From assembly GCA_001919995.1 (NCBI GenBank), contig MNIY01000158.1, forward strand, positions 1 through 8,376: a DNA stretch of 8,376 bases, in the 5' to 3' direction. Positions 6,617-8,376 of the stretch are shown piece by piece (the stretch's first letter is position 1; every line of letters starts with the position of its first letter). The notes beneath the pieces were generated by a model. The model made no database searches and was not told the DNA's origin. It saw only the letters and a program-made list of their open reading frames with translations. Source of the stretch: Ktedonobacter sp. 13_1_20CM_4_53_11. GTDB taxonomy: Bacteria > Chloroflexota > Ktedonobacteria > Ktedonobacterales > Ktedonobacteraceae. The translations under genes were made by a program, and so were the position numbers.

Positions 6617-7635
6617 ATTATTGCTCCGCCGCAGAGGCTACAAAAGCGATGATTTGTCTGTTCTCGTTCACAATGTGGGCACTTGATGAGGCTTGAGTTG
6701 GTTGAGGTTGAAGGGCCAGGTGTAGAGGCACTTCTCTTGTTTCCGTCAGCTCTCCTGGTGGTATTGCCGCTATTGCTCCCACTCGTTCGGGTGTAGCGTC
6801 CATCAAGGATATCTTTGTACTCGCGGCTCTCAGACCAGTTGATACTTTCTCGAGCACGCACGATAGTTAAGGGGTGACTGACAGGTACCACCAGAAGCAT
6901 CTTGTAAATACGATCAAGCAGGTTCGCATCAACAGCTTCATAGAGATCAGCCTGTTTTAGAAATTCCTGCGTATCTAATTGATTGCGCTGAAAGAGCGTA
7001 CCGCCTGCGAACTTCATCATCAATGAGAGCATTGTCTGTGGATCCTGTACCACCAGCAAGGCAGCGCGATCCCCTGTAAATTCTGACATGCGATACCACT
7101 CTAGCAATGCCGCTTCAAGAGAGCGCCCAACAACACGGCCAACTCCAAAAGTCACATCCCCGATAAGGGTCAATATCAGCGTAATAGAAAGAGCCATCGT
7201 TCTGTAAAGAACATGTCCGGATTTAATATGACCCAACTCATGTGCGATAACAGCCAGAATTTCATCCTCATTCATCAAATCGAGGAGGCCACTAGTGATA
7301 ATGATGTAGGGATGAACATGGCCGCTGGTCCATGCGTTAGGCAGGGGATTTTGCGCAACGTAGAGCTCTGGCTCTTGTATGTCTAAGATAGCACATGCCT
7401 CACGAAGCTGGATATATAATTGTGGACATTGCGTCCTGGTCACACGAACAGTCTGAGCAACATTTTGAATATAGGCTACTCGCTCAGGAAAAAGTTCAAT
7501 AAATTTACGAACGATTATATCAAGGCCAGGGACCTTTTGTAAGGCATTCAGTGCAGCGCGATCATAGGGATGTTGAAGGACTGTAGCATCCAGTCCAGGG
7601 AAACGTCGCCGCATCTTAGGCTGAGCAGCAGACAT
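6613..7635 (-). CDS. M48-family zinc metalloprotease with C-terminal zinc ribbon
   Basis: M48 peptidases (HtpX/Ste24 group) are zinc proteases, often membrane-linked and involved in protein quality control. The 340-residue protein has the HELGH motif (132-136) inside EDEILAVIAHELGHIKSGH (123-141), the third ligand E185 in SEFTGDR, and the upstream block NPLPNAWTSG (96-105). The only clear hydrophobic stretch is about 145-170; the two N-terminal helices of HtpX are not evident. Residues 281-316 form a Ser/Thr-rich linker, followed by a zinc ribbon: CPHC (319-322) and CSLC (332-335). The ribbon may bind a partner or lipid-bound substrate; that is inference. Start ATG at 7635 has AAGGAG 6 nt upstream. 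It follows the DnaX-tail-like gene by 26 nt and overlaps the EamA stub, so the three form an operon. Confidence 0.92.
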   Translation of the reverse strand: MSAAQPKMRRRFPGLDATVLQHPYDRAALNALQKVPGLDIIVRKFIELFPERVAYIQNVAQTVRVTRTQCPQLYIQLREACAILDIQEPELYVAQNPLPNAWTSGHVHPYIIITSGLLDLMNEDEILAVIAHELGHIKSGHVLYRTMALSITLILTLIGDVTFGVGRVVGRSLEAALLEWYRMSEFTGDRAALLVVQDPQTMLSLMMKFAGGTLFQRNQLDTQEFLKQADLYEAVDANLLDRIYKMLLVVPVSHPLTIVRARESINWSESREYKDILDGRYTRTSGSNSGNTTRRADGNKRSASTPGPSTSTNSSLIKCPHCEREQTNHRFCSLCGGAIM

Positions 7636-7661
7636 AGGTAGCTCCTTCTAAGTCCATGTGA

Positions 7662-7982
7662 TTAGAGCTCGAAACTCACCATCACGCGGGGTAATTTCAA
7701 TTTCGCTTCTGTGTGCGCCCAGAGCCTGATAGCCTGGGCTACAATCTCGTTATCACGGGGTTGATGTAATTTGTCAGGTTGTACTACGCGTTTTATCATT
7801 ACCTGAACGTACCAGACACCATTTGCGCGTTTTAAACCAGATGGAGTTGCTACTCGTAGAAGTGCCGCAACACGAGGAGACTGTCGGTTGATGATTTGGA
7901 GAATATCTGACCAATGCTCATATATGATAGATGTAAATTGGTCAGCGAATTCATCGTAGCGAGCACGTGGTTTACGCTCCAT
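7662..7982 (-). CDS. Small protein resembling the C-terminal domain of DNA polymerase III gamma/tau (DnaX)
   Basis: The 106-residue product starts at ATG 7982 with GAGGAGG 6 nt upstream, a strong ribosome site, so it is clearly expressed as a free protein. The layout recalls the conserved tail domain found in many long DnaX proteins: a helix with W24 (HWSDILQIINRQSPRVAALL, 23-42), a beta pair (ANGVWYVQVMIKR, 53-65), a short loop with a basic or polar residue and P (KLHQPRDN, 71-78), a helix (EIVAQAIRLWAH, 79-90), and a final strand (LPRVMVSFEL, 97-106). There is no ATPase region here or in the 394 nt upstream, so it is not simply a broken dnaX. Function is unknown. It is the first gene of the operon with the M48 protease, 26 nt ahead. 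The similarity is from memory of the family pattern and needs a profile search. Confidence 0.75.
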   Translation of the reverse strand: MERKPRARYDEFADQFTSIIYEHWSDILQIINRQSPRVAALLRVATPSGLKRANGVWYVQVMIKRVVQPDKLHQPRDNEIVAQAIRLWAHTEAKLKLPRVMVSFEL

Positions 7983-8024
7983 GGAGTGCCTCCTCGTCTA
8001 ACTCAAGGTGACTGGCATGAAATA

Positions 8025-8033
8025 AGTATACCA
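8025..8033 (-). promoter_or_regulatory. Extended -10 promoter for the DnaX-tail-like/M48 operon
   Basis: On the minus strand TGG followed by TATACT (8030-8025, 5/6 to TATAAT) makes an extended -10, 42 nt before the ATG at 7982. No good -35 is at the usual distance. The element sits in a short near-palindrome (GGTATATGGTATAC) that could also be an operator. Confidence 0.5.
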
Positions 8034-8140
8034 TATACCAGGAGAAAAGTGTTTGATGACATTGCTGGAGAACATGGGTCTTGTCACCGAGTTTCGGGGA
8101 AAAGCCTGGGGCAGGCACTCTCAGTTTTATTTCAGCAAAT

Positions 8141-8376
8141 TTAAAGAGTCAACTCATAGAAACATGCTATGCTTACCTTGAGGTATAGAAGATCAGCCAA
8201 TAGCACAACAATATGGGAGCAAAGTAGCACGAAGAGAACTCTTGCTAACATCAAATCAGCGCAATCCCAGGCAAAGTGTGCGCTTTTGCATAGCACACCG
8301 TCCATTCCAGGTGATCCCGAAAAAAGCAACAGTAATCCAAAGGTGCTCATCAAGGGGGACATAAGGTTGCGAGTAA
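8141..8376 (-). pseudogene. Possible degraded membrane-protein remnant at the right edge
   Basis: Two minus-strand frames open to the right edge encode transporter-like hydrophobic sequence. One runs from the edge to a stop near 8256 and includes HLWITVAFFGITWNG, which recalls a helix of MFS-type transporters. The other ends at 8141 and includes MLARVLFVLL and HIVVLLADLLYLKVS. Read together they look like a membrane protein split by a frameshift near 8260-8290. Neither has a ribosome site or a family signature I can name. An intact small membrane protein entering from the right is the alternative. Nothing else convincing lies in 7983-8376. Confidence 0.25.

Noticed and set aside
8041..8140. 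Possible small RNA gene (SRP RNA or similar) upstream of the DnaX-tail-like gene
   Set aside because: ffs often lies near dnaX, so I looked for the conserved SRP Alu/S-domain core (GGAAGGAAGCA-type motif) and found none.
1..8376. Mobile element, CRISPR array, tRNA or toxin-antitoxin pair
   Set aside because: I found no regularly spaced repeats, transposase or integrase motifs, cloverleaf with a GTTCRA T-loop, or paired small genes of known toxin families.

Overview
The window looks like chromosomal DNA from a Ktedonobacteria-type Chloroflexota bacterium. Two things suggest this. The first is the partial membrane protein at the left edge, whose post-helix segment (HYGRPRTFQTDQFVGHSES) I recall from a family repeated many times in Ktedonobacter-like genomes. 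The second is the gene order dksA/traR - lspA - rluD. The assignment is from memory and is not proven by the sequence. Base composition and codon use look even across the window, and I see no integrase, transposase, tRNA, CRISPR array or other sign of a mobile island.

Layout, left to right. Positions 1-529 (minus) hold the first 176 codons of a gene that runs off the left edge: a long disordered Ser/Thr/Arg-rich N-terminus, one membrane helix, then the start of an exported domain. Positions 530-884 are intergenic. Positions 885-2934 (minus) form a probable operon: dksA/traR-like regulator, lspA (lipoprotein signal peptidase) and rluD-family pseudouridine synthase, the last two overlapping. 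Positions 2935-3313 are a divergent promoter region. Positions 3314-5362 (plus) encode glycogen branching enzyme GlgB, followed by a strong intrinsic terminator. Positions 5516-6412 (plus) encode a LOG/TIGR00730-family nucleotide-hydrolase-like protein. Facing it on the minus strand is a second probable operon (6401-7982): a small protein resembling the C-terminal domain of DnaX, an M48 zinc metalloprotease with a C-terminal zinc ribbon, and a 71-codon stub of an EamA/DMT transporter. The stub starts on the protease stop codon and overlaps the 3' end of the LOG gene. Positions 7983-8376 hold a promoter and a stretch with hydrophobic reading frames but no convincing gene.

Most genes are housekeeping: lipoprotein processing, rRNA modification, glycogen synthesis and nucleotide metabolism. 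I do not see a new defence or mobile system. The points most worth a second look are the free-standing DnaX-tail-like protein joined to an M48 protease, the truncated EamA stub, and the DksA-like protein whose fourth zinc-finger cysteine is aspartate.
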